Part shown: positions 25,351-36,717 of the stretch, piece after piece
How the letters are laid out: every line of letters starts with the position of its first letter
How positions within the stretch are numbered: the first letter of the stretch is position 1
Position numbers and translations under genes: made by a program
Notes under the pieces: model-generated
Databases searched by the model: none
What the model saw: only the letters and a program-made list of their open reading frames with translations
What the model was told of the DNA's origin: nothing
Source of the DNA: Nocardioides psychrotolerans
GTDB lineage: Bacteria; Actinomycetota; Actinomycetes; Propionibacteriales; Nocardioidaceae
NCBI RefSeq assembly: GCF_900113685.1
Contig: NZ_FOQG01000003.1
Coordinates: forward strand, 62,001-126,000
DNA length: 64,000 nt
Direction of reading: 5' to 3'

Positions 25351-27413
25351 GTCCGCACCGCCGCGGCACAGACCTTGAACTCCGGCATCCGGCTCGACGG
25401 GTCGAGCGCGTCGTTGGTGAGCCGGTTGGCGCCGACCCAGTGGAACGGCACGAACACCGTGTCCGGCCGGATCGTCGACACCACGCGCGCGGGCGCCTTG
25501 AGCTCGCCGCGGCGCGTGGCCACGACGACCAGGTCGCCGGCGTGGGCGCCGATCCGGTCGGCCAGCATCGGGTGCAGCTCGACGAACGGGCCGGTGTCGG
25601 GCAGGTCGCGGATGCGGCGGCTCTGGGCGCCGGACTGGTATTGGGCGAGCACCCTTCCGGTCGTCAGGTGGACCGGATAGTCGTCGCACGGCACCTCGGC
25701 GGCACCTCGGTGCTCGACCGCCACGCACCGCGCGCGACCGTCGGGCGTCGCGAAGGCGGACGCGAAGAGCCGCGGGGTCCCCGGGTGGTCCGCGGACGGG
25801 CACGGCCAGAACACCCCGTGCTCGCTGCGGATCCGGTCGTAGGTGATGCCGGCGTAGTCGGCCCTGCCGCCGGCCGAGGCCCGCGCCAGCTCGCCGAAGA
25901 CCTCCTCGGCATCGGTCGAGAAGACCCCGGCGGACTCCAGCCGCGACGCCAGCCCGGCCATCACCTCGAGGTCGCTCCGCACCCCGTCGGGCGGCGGGAC
26001 CGCCTGCTGGCGCAGGATCACCCGACCCTCGAGGTTGGTCATCGTGCCGGTCTCCTCGGCCCACTGCGTGACCGGCAGCACGACGTCGGCCATGGCCGCG
26101 GTCTCCGACATCACGATGTCGGCGACGACCAGGAGGTCCAGCGACTCCAGCCGCGACGTCACGTGGGTCGCGTTGGGGGCGGAGACGACGACGTTGGAGC
26201 CGAAGACCAGCAGCGCCTTCGCTCCACCGTCCTGACCGAGGGAGTCGAGCAGCTCGTAGGCCGAGCGTCCCTTGCCTGGCAACGAGGCGGCGGGGACGCC
26301 CCACACCCGCGCCACGTGCTCGCGCGCGGCCGGGTCGTCGATCATCCGGTAGCCGGGCAGCTGGTCGGCCTTCTGACCGTGCTCGCGGCCGCCCTGGCCG
26401 TTGCCCTGCCCGGTGAGGCAGCCGTAGCCCCCGCCCAGCCGACCCGGCATGCCGAGCGCCAGCGTCAGGTTGATCCAGGCCAGCACCGTGTCGGTCCCCT
26501 GGCTGTGCTGCTCGGCGCCGCGCGCGGTCAGCACCATCACCTTGCCCGACTCACGCACCGAGCGGCCGAGCAGCGACGCGAGCGCCCGCAGCTCAGCGAC
26601 GGGCACGCCGGTCACGCGCTCGACCCGCTCGGGCCACCAGGCGGCGCCCGAACGGCGTACGTCGTCGAAGCCGGTCGTGCGCGCCGCGACGTAGGCCTCG
26701 TCGACGTCGCCGGCGGCCACCACGAGGTGGAGCAGCCCCAGCGCCAGCGCGAGGTCGGTGCCGGGCACCGGCTGGAGGAAGGTGTCAGCGCGGTCGGCGG
26801 TCGGCGTACGACGCGGGTCGATCACCACCACGTGCCCGCCGCGAGCGCGCAGCCGGTCGAGGTGGCGCGTCGCCGGCGGCATCGTCTCGGCCAGGTTGGA
26901 GCCGACGAGCACGACGACGTCGGCCTCCTCGATGTCGGCCAGGGGGAACGGCAGCCCGCGGTCGATCCCGAAGGCCTGGTTGCCTGCGGAGGCCGCGGAG
27001 GACATGCACCAGCGGCCGTTGTAGTCGATCTGCGAGGTGCCCAGCGCGACTCGGGCGAGCTTGCCGAGCTGGTAGGCCTTCTCGTTGGTCAACCCACCGC
27101 CACCGAAGACCGCGATCGCATCCGCGCCGTGGGCCGCCTGGAGCGACCGCACCCGCGACGCCACGAGGTCGAGCGCCTCGTCCCACGACGCGGTGCGGAG
27201 CTCGCCGGTCTCCCGGTCACGCACGAGCGGGCTGGTGAGCCGCTCGCGGCTGCCCCGCAGCCCGACCGCGCTCCAGCCCTTGCGGCACAGCGCCCCCTCG
27301 TTGACGGGGAACGCGGGCCACGCCTGCACCGCGAGGGCGGCACGACCCTCACGGACGAGCGTCATCCCGCACTGGAGGCTGCAGTAGGGGCAGTGGGTCG
27401 CAGTGGCCGTCAT
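25347..27413 (-). CDS. nasA: Assimilatory nitrate reductase catalytic subunit (molybdopterin)
   Basis: A 688-residue Mo-bis-MGD enzyme reducing nitrate to nitrite. The N-terminal [4Fe-4S] ligands are C8, C11, C15 and C43 (CPYCSLQCG ... ALCRKGW). Cofactor-binding segments include YNGRWCMSSAASAGNQAFG and VVVIDPRRTPTADRAD, and a C-terminal dinucleotide-binding domain has LTTGRVLAQYQSGAQSRR. It lacks the BFD domain fused in some NasA proteins; the next gene carries it. It starts 3 bp after the narK stop. Confidence 0.95.
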   Translation of the reverse strand: MTATATHCPYCSLQCGMTLVREGRAALAVQAWPAFPVNEGALCRKGWSAVGLRGSRERLTSPLVRDRETGELRTASWDEALDLVASRVRSLQAAHGADAIAVFGGGGLTNEKAYQLGKLARVALGTSQIDYNGRWCMSSAASAGNQAFGIDRGLPFPLADIEEADVVVLVGSNLAETMPPATRHLDRLRARGGHVVVIDPRRTPTADRADTFLQPVPGTDLALALGLLHLVVAAGDVDEAYVAARTTGFDDVRRSGAAWWPERVERVTGVPVAELRALASLLGRSVRESGKVMVLTARGAEQHSQGTDTVLAWINLTLALGMPGRLGGGYGCLTGQGNGQGGREHGQKADQLPGYRMIDDPAAREHVARVWGVPAASLPGKGRSAYELLDSLGQDGGAKALLVFGSNVVVSAPNATHVTSRLESLDLLVVADIVMSETAAMADVVLPVTQWAEETGTMTNLEGRVILRQQAVPPPDGVRSDLEVMAGLASRLESAGVFSTDAEEVFGELARASAGGRADYAGITYDRIRSEHGVFWPCPSADHPGTPRLFASAFATPDGRARCVAVEHRGAAEVPCDDYPVHLTTGRVLAQYQSGAQSRRIRDLPDTGPFVELHPMLADRIGAHAGDLVVVATRRGELKAPARVVSTIRPDTVFVPFHWVGANRLTNDALDPSSRMPEFKVCAAAVRT

Positions 27414-27416
27414 GCC

Positions 27417-28991
27417 TCAGATCCCGACCCCGGCATAGCTGGTCGCGGCCTGGTCCTCGGCCGGCGTGCGGAGGTAGACCGTCCAGGTGACGAGCGCGCA
27501 GACCACGTAGAAGGCGGTGAAGATGACGAAGGCGACCTTGGTGGCGTCGATCGGGTCGCTCACCCAGGGCGAGCCGAACGTGATCGGGATCAGGAAGCCG
27601 CCGATCGCCCCGACCGCTCCGATGATGCCGATCGCGGCGGAAGCCCGCTTGGTGGCGTTGAGCACCGCGTGCCTGCGCTCGGGGCTGCCGTCCACGCCGA
27701 TGCGGTCGGCCTCGGTCTTGAAGATCGCCGGGATCATCTTGTAGGTCGAGCCGTTGCCGATCCCGCTGAAGGCGAAGACCAGCAGGAAGATGCCGAGGAA
27801 GAACGGGAAGATCTCCGAGTTGGCGTTGACCGCGTCGAGCACGGCCGGCGGGTAGTCGAACGACGCCGGGTCGGCCGCGATCTGCGCGAGAACCTCGGGA
27901 GCCGGCGGCGGCGGCACCGGCTGGAGCAGGCTGACCGTGTGGAGGACGCCGAGGGTGGCGGCGATCATGCCGCCGAAGGCGACCAGGGTGATCCGCGCGC
28001 CGCCGTACTTGTCGGCGAGCCAGCCGCCGAGCGGGCGGGCCATCGAGCCGACCAGCGCGCCGAGGAAGGCGTAGAAGACGAAGTTGATGCCGATGCCCGG
28101 GATCGAGGGGACCGGCTGGCGCCAGAAGTTGAGCTTGATCAGCAGCGGCATCGCCGCGGAGTAGCCGATGAAGGAGCCGAAGGTGCCGATGTAGAGCAAG
28201 GACATGACCCAGGTCTGCTTGCTCTTCAGCACCGCGAGCTGCGACCGGGCGTCGGCCTTGGCGGTGCCGAGGTTGTCCATCAGGAAGTACGCCGCCGCGG
28301 TCGCGACGACCGCCAGACCGGCGTAGATCCAGGCAGCGCGCTCGAGGTGGATGCCGCCCTCGCTCGCCTTGACCAGGCCGAAGATGCCGGCGCCGCCGAC
28401 GATGACCGGCAGGAAGAACTGGATCAGCGCGACGCCGAGGTTGCCGCCGGCGGCGTTGAGGCCGAGCGCCGCGCCCTTCTTCGCCGCCGGGTAGAAGAAG
28501 TTGATGTTGGCCATCGAGCTGGCGAAGTTGCCGCCACCGAAGCCGGCAGTGGCCGCGATGATGCAGAAGGCCCAGTACGGCGTCGCGGGGTTGGTCACCG
28601 CGACCGCGAAGCCGAGCGTCGGCACCAGGAGCAGCGCGGCGCTCACCATCGTCCAGTTGCGACCGCCGAAGCTGCCGACCGCCAGGGTGTAGGGCACCCG
28701 CAGCAGCGAGCCGACCAGGTTGGGGATGGCGACCAGGAGGAACAGCTGCTGCGCGGTGAACTCGAAGCCCTGGGCCAGGAGGAACGCCGACGAGACGCTC
28801 CAGATCAGCCAGACCGAGAAGCCGAGGTGCTCGGCGAAGATCGACCACACCAGGTTGCGCCGGGCCACCGTCTGGCCGGTCTCGGCCCAGAACTCGGGCT
28901 CCTCAGGGCGCCAGTCGTCGATCCACCGACCGGTCCTGCGCTGAGGTGCCGCCGTGGCCTGCTCGGCCGGCGGGGTGCTGGTCATGGTCAT
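27417..28991 (-). CDS. narK: Nitrate/nitrite MFS transporter
   Basis: A 524-residue NNP-family transporter with 12 predicted TMs. The nitrate signature is AGFGGGNFASSMANINFFYP in TM5, and a second glycine-rich stretch lies in TM11 (ATKRASAAIGIIGAVGAIGG). An insertion between TM8 and TM9 (about residues 340-385, VPPPPAPEVLAQIAADPASF) is longer than in E. coli NarK. The ATG at 28991 follows AGGAG by 7 nt. It leads the nitrate assimilation operon, and its promoter must lie in the 267-bp gap to the divergent DUF485 gene. Confidence 0.95.
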   Translation of the reverse strand: MTMTSTPPAEQATAAPQRRTGRWIDDWRPEEPEFWAETGQTVARRNLVWSIFAEHLGFSVWLIWSVSSAFLLAQGFEFTAQQLFLLVAIPNLVGSLLRVPYTLAVGSFGGRNWTMVSAALLLVPTLGFAVAVTNPATPYWAFCIIAATAGFGGGNFASSMANINFFYPAAKKGAALGLNAAGGNLGVALIQFFLPVIVGGAGIFGLVKASEGGIHLERAAWIYAGLAVVATAAAYFLMDNLGTAKADARSQLAVLKSKQTWVMSLLYIGTFGSFIGYSAAMPLLIKLNFWRQPVPSIPGIGINFVFYAFLGALVGSMARPLGGWLADKYGGARITLVAFGGMIAATLGVLHTVSLLQPVPPPPAPEVLAQIAADPASFDYPPAVLDAVNANSEIFPFFLGIFLLVFAFSGIGNGSTYKMIPAIFKTEADRIGVDGSPERRHAVLNATKRASAAIGIIGAVGAIGGFLIPITFGSPWVSDPIDATKVAFVIFTAFYVVCALVTWTVYLRTPAEDQAATSYAGVGI

Positions 28992-29258
28992 GTGAGGGCT
29001 CCTGGGAACGTCGGGATGCGCTCATCAAAGGCAGCGCAGGTTTCGCCGGCCCGCGGACGAGCACACCCGAGAGGTCAACTTGTCCTCACGGCCTCACAGT
29101 CCTCACGACCCCACAGCCGCGACCGTTCGTCGTACGGCGGCGACCGCTCGGCGCAACGCCGCTCCCGCTGGCCGCAGGGGCGGCGCACACCCCTCCACGC
29201 GACCCGACTCACCCTCTTACGGTGACGACGATCACATCCCGCGTGAAAGGGGCCCACC
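28992..29258. promoter_or_regulatory. Divergent intergenic region between narK and the DUF485-actP-acs genes
   Basis: This 267-bp gap holds the leader of narK (AGGAG at its start) and, at the other end, AAAGGGG before the GTG of the DUF485 gene. A CTTACGGT segment near 29215 could be a -10 for the rightward unit. An NnaR or GlnR site might be expected for narK, but I could not identify a convincing operator by eye. Confidence 0.4.
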
Positions 29259-29624
29259 GTGACGTCCGACGTCCACACCGCTCACACCCAGTCCGAACCG
29301 CACGATCCGCTCTACGCCGAGCTGGCGGTGACCCCCGAGTTCGTGGAGCTGCGCCGGCTCTACCGCGGGTTCGTCTTCCCAGCGACCGTGGCCTTCCTGG
29401 CCTGGTACCTGCTCTACGTCCTCATGTCGAACTGGGCGACGGGGTTCATGAACCACCAGCTCTTCGGCAACATCAACGTCGCCCTGGTCTTCGGGCTGCT
29501 GCAGTTCGTGACGACGTTCCTGCTGGCCTGGGTCTACAGCCGCTTCTCGACGAGCAAGCTCGACCCGCTGGCTCGCGACCTCAACGACCGCTACGAAGCC
29601 GGCCTGAACGCGAAGGGCCGCTGA
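29259..29624 (+). CDS. DUF485 membrane protein
   Basis: A 121-residue two-TM protein (FVFPATVAFLAWYLLYVLMS and NVALVFGLLQFVTTFLLAWV) with a C-terminal basic amphipathic end (LARDLNDRYEAGLNAKGR). The central segment SNWATGFMNHQLFGNINV matches the DUF485 family (YjcH). Such proteins are co-transcribed with acetate permease; the actP ATG starts 1 bp after this stop. GTG start. Confidence 0.9.
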   Translation: MTSDVHTAHTQSEPHDPLYAELAVTPEFVELRRLYRGFVFPATVAFLAWYLLYVLMSNWATGFMNHQLFGNINVALVFGLLQFVTTFLLAWVYSRFSTSKLDPLARDLNDRYEAGLNAKGR

Positions 29625-29625
29625 C

Positions 29626-31251
29626 ATGGATCACCAAGTCCTCACCACGACCCTGTTCATGTCGGTCGTCGCCCTGACCATCGGCATCACCTTCTGGGCC
29701 AGCCGCGACAACTCCGGCAGCGACAGCTTCTACGCCGGCGGACGCTCCTTCTCGCCGATCCAGAACGGCCTGGCCATCGGCGGCGACTACATGTCGGCTG
29801 CCTCGTTCCTCGGCATCTCCGGCGCCATCGCGCTGTCCGGCTACGACGGCTTCCTCTACTCCATCGGCTTCCTGGTCGCGTGGCTCGTCGCCCTGCTCCT
29901 GGTCGCCGAGATGCTGCGCAACTCGGGTCGCTACACGATGGCCGACCAGCTGGCCTACCGGATGAAGCAGACACCGGTCCGCATGGCGGCCGCGACCTCG
30001 ACGGTCGTCGTGTCGATCTTCTACCTGCTCGCCCAGATGGTCGGCGCCGGCACGCTCGTCGCCCTGCTCCTCGGCGTCGACAGCCAGACCGTCAAGAACC
30101 TCGTCATCTTCGGCGTCGGCATCCTGATGATCTTCTACGTCACCGTCGGTGGCATGAAGGGCACCACCTGGGTCCAGATCGTCAAGGCCGTCCTGCTCAT
30201 GGCCGGCTCCGCGGTGATCGTGGTCCTGGTGCTCGCCAAGTTCAACTTCAACCTCTCCGACCTGCTCGGCGCCGCAGCCTCCAACTCCGGCAAGGGCCAG
30301 GCGTTCCTGGAGCCCGGCCTGAAGTACGGCGTCTCGACGACCAGCAAGATCGACTTCATCAGCCTCGGCATCGCCCTGGTGCTCGGCACGGCAGGTCTGC
30401 CCCACATCCTGATCCGTTTCTACACGGTGCCGACCTCGCGCGACGCCCGGAAGTCAGTGCTGTGGGCGATCGGCCTAATCGGTGTCTTCTACCTCTTCAC
30501 GCTGGTCCTCGGCTTCGGTGCCGCGGCGCTGCTCAAGGGTGACAAGGCCGCCGAGGTGGCGACCAGCAAGGGCAACCTGGCCTCGCCACTGCTCGCCGAG
30601 GCCGTCGGAGGTGGTGCCGGCTCGACGGGCGGCGCGATCCTGCTGGCGGTGATTGCGGCAGTCGCGTTCGCGACGATCCTCGCAGTCGTGGCCGGTCTGA
30701 CGCTGACGTCGTCGGCGTCCGTGGCACACGACATCTACAACAACGTGATCAAGAAGGGCAAGGCCACCGAGAAGCAGGAGATCCGGGTGACGCGCATCGC
30801 CGCGTTCACCATCGGCCTGGTCGCCATCCTGCTCGCGATCCCGGCGCAGAACCTCAACATCGCGTTCCTCGTCGCGCTGGCCTTCGCGGTCGCGGCGTCG
30901 GCCAACCTGCCCGCGATCGTCTACAACATGTTCTGGCGCCGCTTCAACACCCGCGGTGCGACGTGGAGCATCTACGGCGGCCTCGCCTCGTCGCTGCTGC
31001 TGGTGTTCTTCAGCCCGGTCATGTCCGGCAAGGGCGTCATCGACGGCGTCAACCAGAGCCTGCTCCCGGCCAGCATCGACATCTCCTGGTTCCCCCTGGA
31101 GAACCCGGGCATCCTCTCGATCCCGCTCGGCTTCCTCTTCGGCTACCTCGGCACCATCAGCCGTCGCGAGCCCGAGGCCGAGGAACGCTTCACCGAGCTC
31201 GAGGTCCGCGCCCTCACCGGCGCCGGCTCCGAGAAGGCGATCATCCACTGA
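29626..31251 (+). CDS. actP: Cation/acetate symporter
   Basis: A 541-residue SSS-family symporter with 13-14 TMs. The subfamily signature is IGGDYMSAASFLGISGAIAL near residue 46, and the late helix reads LAFAVAASANLPAIVYNMFW. DUF485-actP-acs is the standard acetate uptake and activation unit. It differs markedly from the paralogue at 17398, suggesting separate substrates or regulation. Confidence 0.95.
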   Translation: MDHQVLTTTLFMSVVALTIGITFWASRDNSGSDSFYAGGRSFSPIQNGLAIGGDYMSAASFLGISGAIALSGYDGFLYSIGFLVAWLVALLLVAEMLRNSGRYTMADQLAYRMKQTPVRMAAATSTVVVSIFYLLAQMVGAGTLVALLLGVDSQTVKNLVIFGVGILMIFYVTVGGMKGTTWVQIVKAVLLMAGSAVIVVLVLAKFNFNLSDLLGAAASNSGKGQAFLEPGLKYGVSTTSKIDFISLGIALVLGTAGLPHILIRFYTVPTSRDARKSVLWAIGLIGVFYLFTLVLGFGAAALLKGDKAAEVATSKGNLASPLLAEAVGGGAGSTGGAILLAVIAAVAFATILAVVAGLTLTSSASVAHDIYNNVIKKGKATEKQEIRVTRIAAFTIGLVAILLAIPAQNLNIAFLVALAFAVAASANLPAIVYNMFWRRFNTRGATWSIYGGLASSLLLVFFSPVMSGKGVIDGVNQSLLPASIDISWFPLENPGILSIPLGFLFGYLGTISRREPEAEERFTELEVRALTGAGSEKAIIH

Positions 31252-31432
31252 GTCCGTCGCCCGCCTGAACCGATGTCGGGTGGATCCCTCCGGGGGGAGG
31301 GCCGCCCGGCATCGTCGCGGCAGGCGCCGTTCGCAGTGCAGCAACCTCGAAGCAACCCTCGACCTGCACCCTGGGTCGAAGCGTCCTAGTGTGGCGAGCG
31401 CCACCCCACCCGCACGTCCAGGAGTGAACATC

Positions 31433-33412
<1,980 letters not shown>

Positions 33413-33422
33413 CCCACCATGG

Positions 33423-33462
33423 CGAGTCGGCGCGATGTTGCATGCACCATCGTGCCGACTCG
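33423..33462. terminator. Hairpin after acsA with TTGCATGCAC loop
   Basis: Arms CGAGTCGGCGCGATG (33423-33437) and CATCGTGCCGACTCG (33448-33462) form 15 bp with one G-T wobble around a 10-nt loop. It begins 11 bp after the acsA stop. The left arm recurs exactly at 60245, so this may belong to a repeat family as well as acting as a terminator. Confidence 0.7.
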
Positions 33463-33573
33463 GCCTCGTTCGGGGAATCGGGCGCTCGTCCCGACCGCGA
33501 TAGGCTGATTTTGGTGCGCCTGGAAGTCTGGTCGGCAACGACCTGACCGACCCCATTGTCTGGAGCCGCACCT

Positions 33574-34899
33574 GTGACCACCCCGCCGTCGCCATCGGGC
33601 CGTACGACGAGCCACCGCCTCTTCTCGCGCGGCACCTTCCTGGAGAACTCCCGGGTCTCTGAGATCCTCCGCGCAGAGACGACCGGCGGATTGCTGCTCA
33701 TCATCGGCGCGACGGTCGCGATCGTCTGGGCCAACACCCCGTGGGCCGACGTCTACGAGTCGATCCGCGACGTGCGGGTCGGCCCGGAGTCGTTGCACCT
33801 CGACCTGAGCCTCGGCACGTGGGCGGCCGACGGGCTGCTGGCGATCTTCTTCTTCGTGGCCGGGCTCGAGCTCAAGCGGGAGTTCGTCGCCGGCGACCTG
33901 CGAGACCCGCGTCGGGCCGCCGTCCCCGTCGCCGCGGCCATGGGCGGCATGGCCGCGCCGGCGCTGATCTTCGTGCTGTGGAACCTCGGCGGCGACGGCG
34001 GGCTGCGCGGCTGGGCGATCCCGACCGCGACCGACATCGCCTTCGCCGTGGCGATCCTGGCCGTGATCAGCACCCACCTCCCGAGCGGGCTGCGCACCTT
34101 CCTGCTCACGCTCGCGGTCGTCGACGACCTGCTGGCGATCACGATCATCGCGATCTTCTACACCGACGAGCTGGACCTGGCGTTCCTCGCGCTCGCGCTC
34201 GTGCCGATCGGGCTCTTCGGCCTGCTGGTGCAGAAGCGGATCCACAGCGGCTGGCTGCTCGTCCCGCTGGCCCTGGTCGCCTGGGCGCTGGTGCACGAGT
34301 CGGGCGTGCACGCCACCGTCGCCGGGGTGCTGCTCGCCTTCACCGTGCCTGTGCTGCGCCGTGACTCCGACCCTGACAAGCCTGGGCTGGCCGAGCACCT
34401 CGAGCACCTGGTCCGGCCCATCTCGGCCGGCTTCGCGGTGCCCGTCTTCGCCTTCTTCGCCGCCGGGGTGACCGTCGGCGGGTTCAGTGGGCTGGCCGAC
34501 TCGCTGCGCGACCCCGTCGCGCTCGGGATCGTCTGCGGGCTCGTCGTGGGCAAGACCGTCGGCATCGTGGGCTCCACCTGGCTCTTGGCGACCTTCACCC
34601 GCGCCGACCTCGACGACGAGCTCTCCTGGGTCGACGTCACCGGCATGGCGATGCTGGCCGGCATCGGTTTCACCGTCTCGCTGCTGATCGGCGAGCTCGC
34701 CTTCGGTCAGGGCAGCGCGCGTGAGGACCACGTCAAGGTCGGGGTGCTCGTCGGCTCACTGACCGCGGCGCTCCTGGCGACCATCGTGCTGCGGGCGCGC
34801 AACCGCGTCTACCGGCGCATCTGCGAGCTCGAGGAGCGCGACGAGGACAGTGACGGCGTGCCGGACGTCTTCCAGCACGACGACTCTCACCCCTCCTGA
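33574..34899 (+). CDS. nhaA: Na+/H+ antiporter NhaA
   Basis: A 441-residue antiporter with 12 predicted TMs. The paired ion-binding aspartates are in [16 protein letters not shown], preceded by the TM4 unwinding region [14 protein letters not shown]. The domain starts after a 25-residue polar N-terminus. The C-terminus carries a charged tail ([19 protein letters not shown]). GTG start, 8 nt after TGGAG. A TAGGCT hexamer at 33501 may be its -10. It replaces genes found here in mycobacteria and may be a lineage-specific insertion; role in Na+ export and pH homeostasis. Confidence 0.95.
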   Translation: MTTPPSPSGRTTSHRLFSRGTFLENSRVSEILRAETTGGLLLIIGATVAIVWANTPWADVYESIRDVRVGPESLHLDLSLGTWAADGLLAIFFFVAGLELKREFVAGDLRDPRRAAVPVAAAMGGMAAPALIFVLWNLGGDGGLRGWAIPTATDIAFAVAILAVISTHLPSGLRTFLLTLAVVDDLLAITIIAIFYTDELDLAFLALALVPIGLFGLLVQKRIHSGWLLVPLALVAWALVHESGVHATVAGVLLAFTVPVLRRDSDPDKPGLAEHLEHLVRPISAGFAVPVFAFFAAGVTVGGFSGLADSLRDPVALGIVCGLVVGKTVGIVGSTWLLATFTRADLDDELSWVDVTGMAMLAGIGFTVSLLIGELAFGQGSAREDHVKVGVLVGSLTAALLATIVLRARNRVYRRICELEERDEDSDGVPDVFQHDDSHPS

Positions 34900-34963
34900 C
34901 GGGGCACCCACCCCTCGTCGTTCTGTAGGGTCGGGCTCACACTCCGAGCCCAGAGGACCCTGC

Positions 34964-35380
34964 ATGGCAACCGAACCGGTCAAGGCACCGCCCGCTGAGG
35001 GCGATCCCACCATCGGACGTCTCGTCGCCGACGCCAGTCGCGACATCTCGACCCTGGTCTCCAAGGAGATCGAGCTCGCCAAGAGCGAGCTGAAGGTCAG
35101 CGTCACCGCCGGCGGCATCGGCGTCGCGATGTTCGCCGCGGCGGCGTTCGTCGCGGTCCTCGCGATCATCATGCTCTCGGTCGCGCTCGCCTACTTCATC
35201 CACTGGAACGACCACGGCCTCGAGCTGCACTGGGCATTCCTGATCGTCTTCGCGTTCTACCTCGCGATCGCCGGGCTGCTGGTCTTCGTCGGCATCAAGA
35301 AGGTCAAGCAGGTCAAGGCGCCCGAGAAGGCGATCCGGCAGGGCAAGCGGATCCCTGGTGCCCTGAAGGGCAAGAGCTAG
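34964..35380 (+). CDS. Phage-holin-superfamily (DUF1469-type) membrane protein
   Basis: A 138-residue protein: amphipathic N-terminus with DISTLVSKEIELAKSELKVS, then TMs GVAMFAAAAFVAVLAIIMLS and WAFLIVFAFYLAIAGLLVFV, and a lysine-rich tail. Despite the Pfam-style name there is no phage context. This is the conserved actinobacterial protein at the Rv3669 position. Function unknown; membrane-envelope role inferred from location near marP. Confidence 0.85.
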   Translation: MATEPVKAPPAEGDPTIGRLVADASRDISTLVSKEIELAKSELKVSVTAGGIGVAMFAAAAFVAVLAIIMLSVALAYFIHWNDHGLELHWAFLIVFAFYLAIAGLLVFVGIKKVKQVKAPEKAIRQGKRIPGALKGKS

Positions 35381-35432
35381 CCTCCGCGCTCTCTGTCGTG
35401 GGCTGCATGAGTACCCGGATGTCCGGGGACTT

Positions 35433-35470
35433 TGTCGCTTGAGGGGTGGTGCAACACCCCTCAAGCGACA
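35433..35470. terminator. Bidirectional 16-bp hairpin terminator
   Basis: Perfect arms TGTCGCTTGAGGGGTG (35433-35448) and CACCCCTCAAGCGACA (35455-35470) around GTGCAA lie between two convergent genes (stops at 35380 and 35542). The perfect symmetry suits termination from both sides. Confidence 0.8.
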
Positions 35471-35541
35471 GACTCGCGCGCCAGGTCCAAGGCCGTACGC
35501 CGCCGCAGCAGGTCTCGACGGACGGGGTCGGACGGCCGACC

Positions 35542-36717
35542 TCAGCCCGCGCAGTCTCCGGTCGACTCAGCCTCGGTGTTGGTGACCCCGATCGCGGCAG
35601 AGTCGGCCACCTGGTCGGCGGTCAACGCGTAGCCGGTCTCGGGGTCGGTCACCGAAGCCGCGAACACCACGCCGGCGACATCGCCGGCGGAGGTGATGAT
35701 CGGGCCGCCGGAGTTGCCGGGCCGCACCAGGCCACGCAGCGAGAACACCTCACGGATGACCGTGCCGTCGCCGTAGATGTTGGGCGAGCGCAGGCGCTGC
35801 TCGGAGCGGATGCGCCCGGGCTGGATGTCGAACGGGCCGTCCTGGGGATAGCCGAGGATCGCCACACCGGCCTCGGCCACGACCTCGAGGTCGAAGCGGA
35901 GCACCGGCAGGTCGTCGCTCTCGAAGGCCAGCACTGCGATGTCGAGGTCGGGGTTGTACTCCACGACCTCGGCCGGGACGGAGGAGTCGCCGATGATGAT
36001 CTCAGGGTCGTCGACGCCGGCCACCACGTGGGCGTTGGTCATCAACCGGTCCTCGGAGAAGAGGAAGCCGGAGCCCTCGACACCACGCCCGCAGTCGTTG
36101 GTGCCGCGGATCTTGAGCACGGACGGCTCCGCGTCGAGCACGTCCGGGTCGCGCAGCAGACGCTGGGGACCTGGCCCGACCTCGACGATCCGCTCGGGCG
36201 CGAAGGGCTCGAGGTAGCGCGGGAAGAAGCTCGTGCCGACGACGTCGTTGAAGGCCTGGAGCACACCCGAGGCCGACTGGGGCAGGGCGGAGTCGACGGC
36301 CTTCAACATGGTGGAGCCACGGACCAGCGGGGTGACCGAGCCGATCCGGGAGCCGGAGATCGCGACGCCGAGTGCCCAGGCGACGATCAGCACCGCGAGG
36401 GCGCTGAGCGCGGCACCGCCGATCGCGTCGATCGCCCGGATGGGCTGCCAGGTGATGCGGTCACGGATCCGCGCGCCGGCGTACTGGAAGCCGGCCTGCC
36501 CCAGCGACGCGGCCAGGATCACGATGAAGAGCGCGCCCAGCGAGACCATCAGCGACGGGTCGGCGTCCCCCAGCGCGATCGGTGCGAGCCAGACGCCGAG
36601 CAGGCCGCCGAGCAGCAGGCCGGTGGTCGCGAACGCCCCGGTGACGAAGCCCTGCCAGTAGCCCGAGAGGGCGTAGGCGAGGACCAGGACGACGAGCAGC
36701 CAGTCGAGGGCGTTCAC
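35542..36717 (-). CDS. marP: MarP-family membrane serine protease
   Basis: A 391-residue protein with an N-terminal CvpA-like region of four TMs (residues 1-125) and a periplasmic chymotrypsin-fold protease. Catalytic triad: His in LMTNAHVVAG, Asp in NPDLDIAVLAF, Ser in RPGNSGGPIIT. Two cysteines (GTNDCGRG and the C-terminal GDCAG) match the disulfide that tethers the active site in the M. tuberculosis enzyme, which supports acid resistance. GTG start overlapping the nudL stop (GTGA); the nth-TlpA-nudL-marP order matches Rv3674c-Rv3671c. Confidence 0.93.
   Translation of the reverse strand: MNALDWLLVVLVLAYALSGYWQGFVTGAFATTGLLLGGLLGVWLAPIALGDADPSLMVSLGALFIVILAASLGQAGFQYAGARIRDRITWQPIRAIDAIGGAALSALAVLIVAWALGVAISGSRIGSVTPLVRGSTMLKAVDSALPQSASGVLQAFNDVVGTSFFPRYLEPFAPERIVEVGPGPQRLLRDPDVLDAEPSVLKIRGTNDCGRGVEGSGFLFSEDRLMTNAHVVAGVDDPEIIIGDSSVPAEVVEYNPDLDIAVLAFESDDLPVLRFDLEVVAEAGVAILGYPQDGPFDIQPGRIRSEQRLRSPNIYGDGTVIREVFSLRGLVRPGNSGGPIITSAGDVAGVVFAASVTDPETGYALTADQVADSAAIGVTNTEAESTGDCAG

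Noticed and set aside
25440-29225. A 1,261-codon open frame antisense to the nitrate operon
   Set aside because: It mirrors the codon structure of narK and nasA, is Arg/His/Gln/Gly-rich with no domain, and crosses both genes and the intergenic region. It is a high-GC shadow.
34964-35380. Prophage holin
   Set aside because: The name derives from a superfamily label; neighbours are conserved chromosomal genes, with no phage structural or lysis genes.
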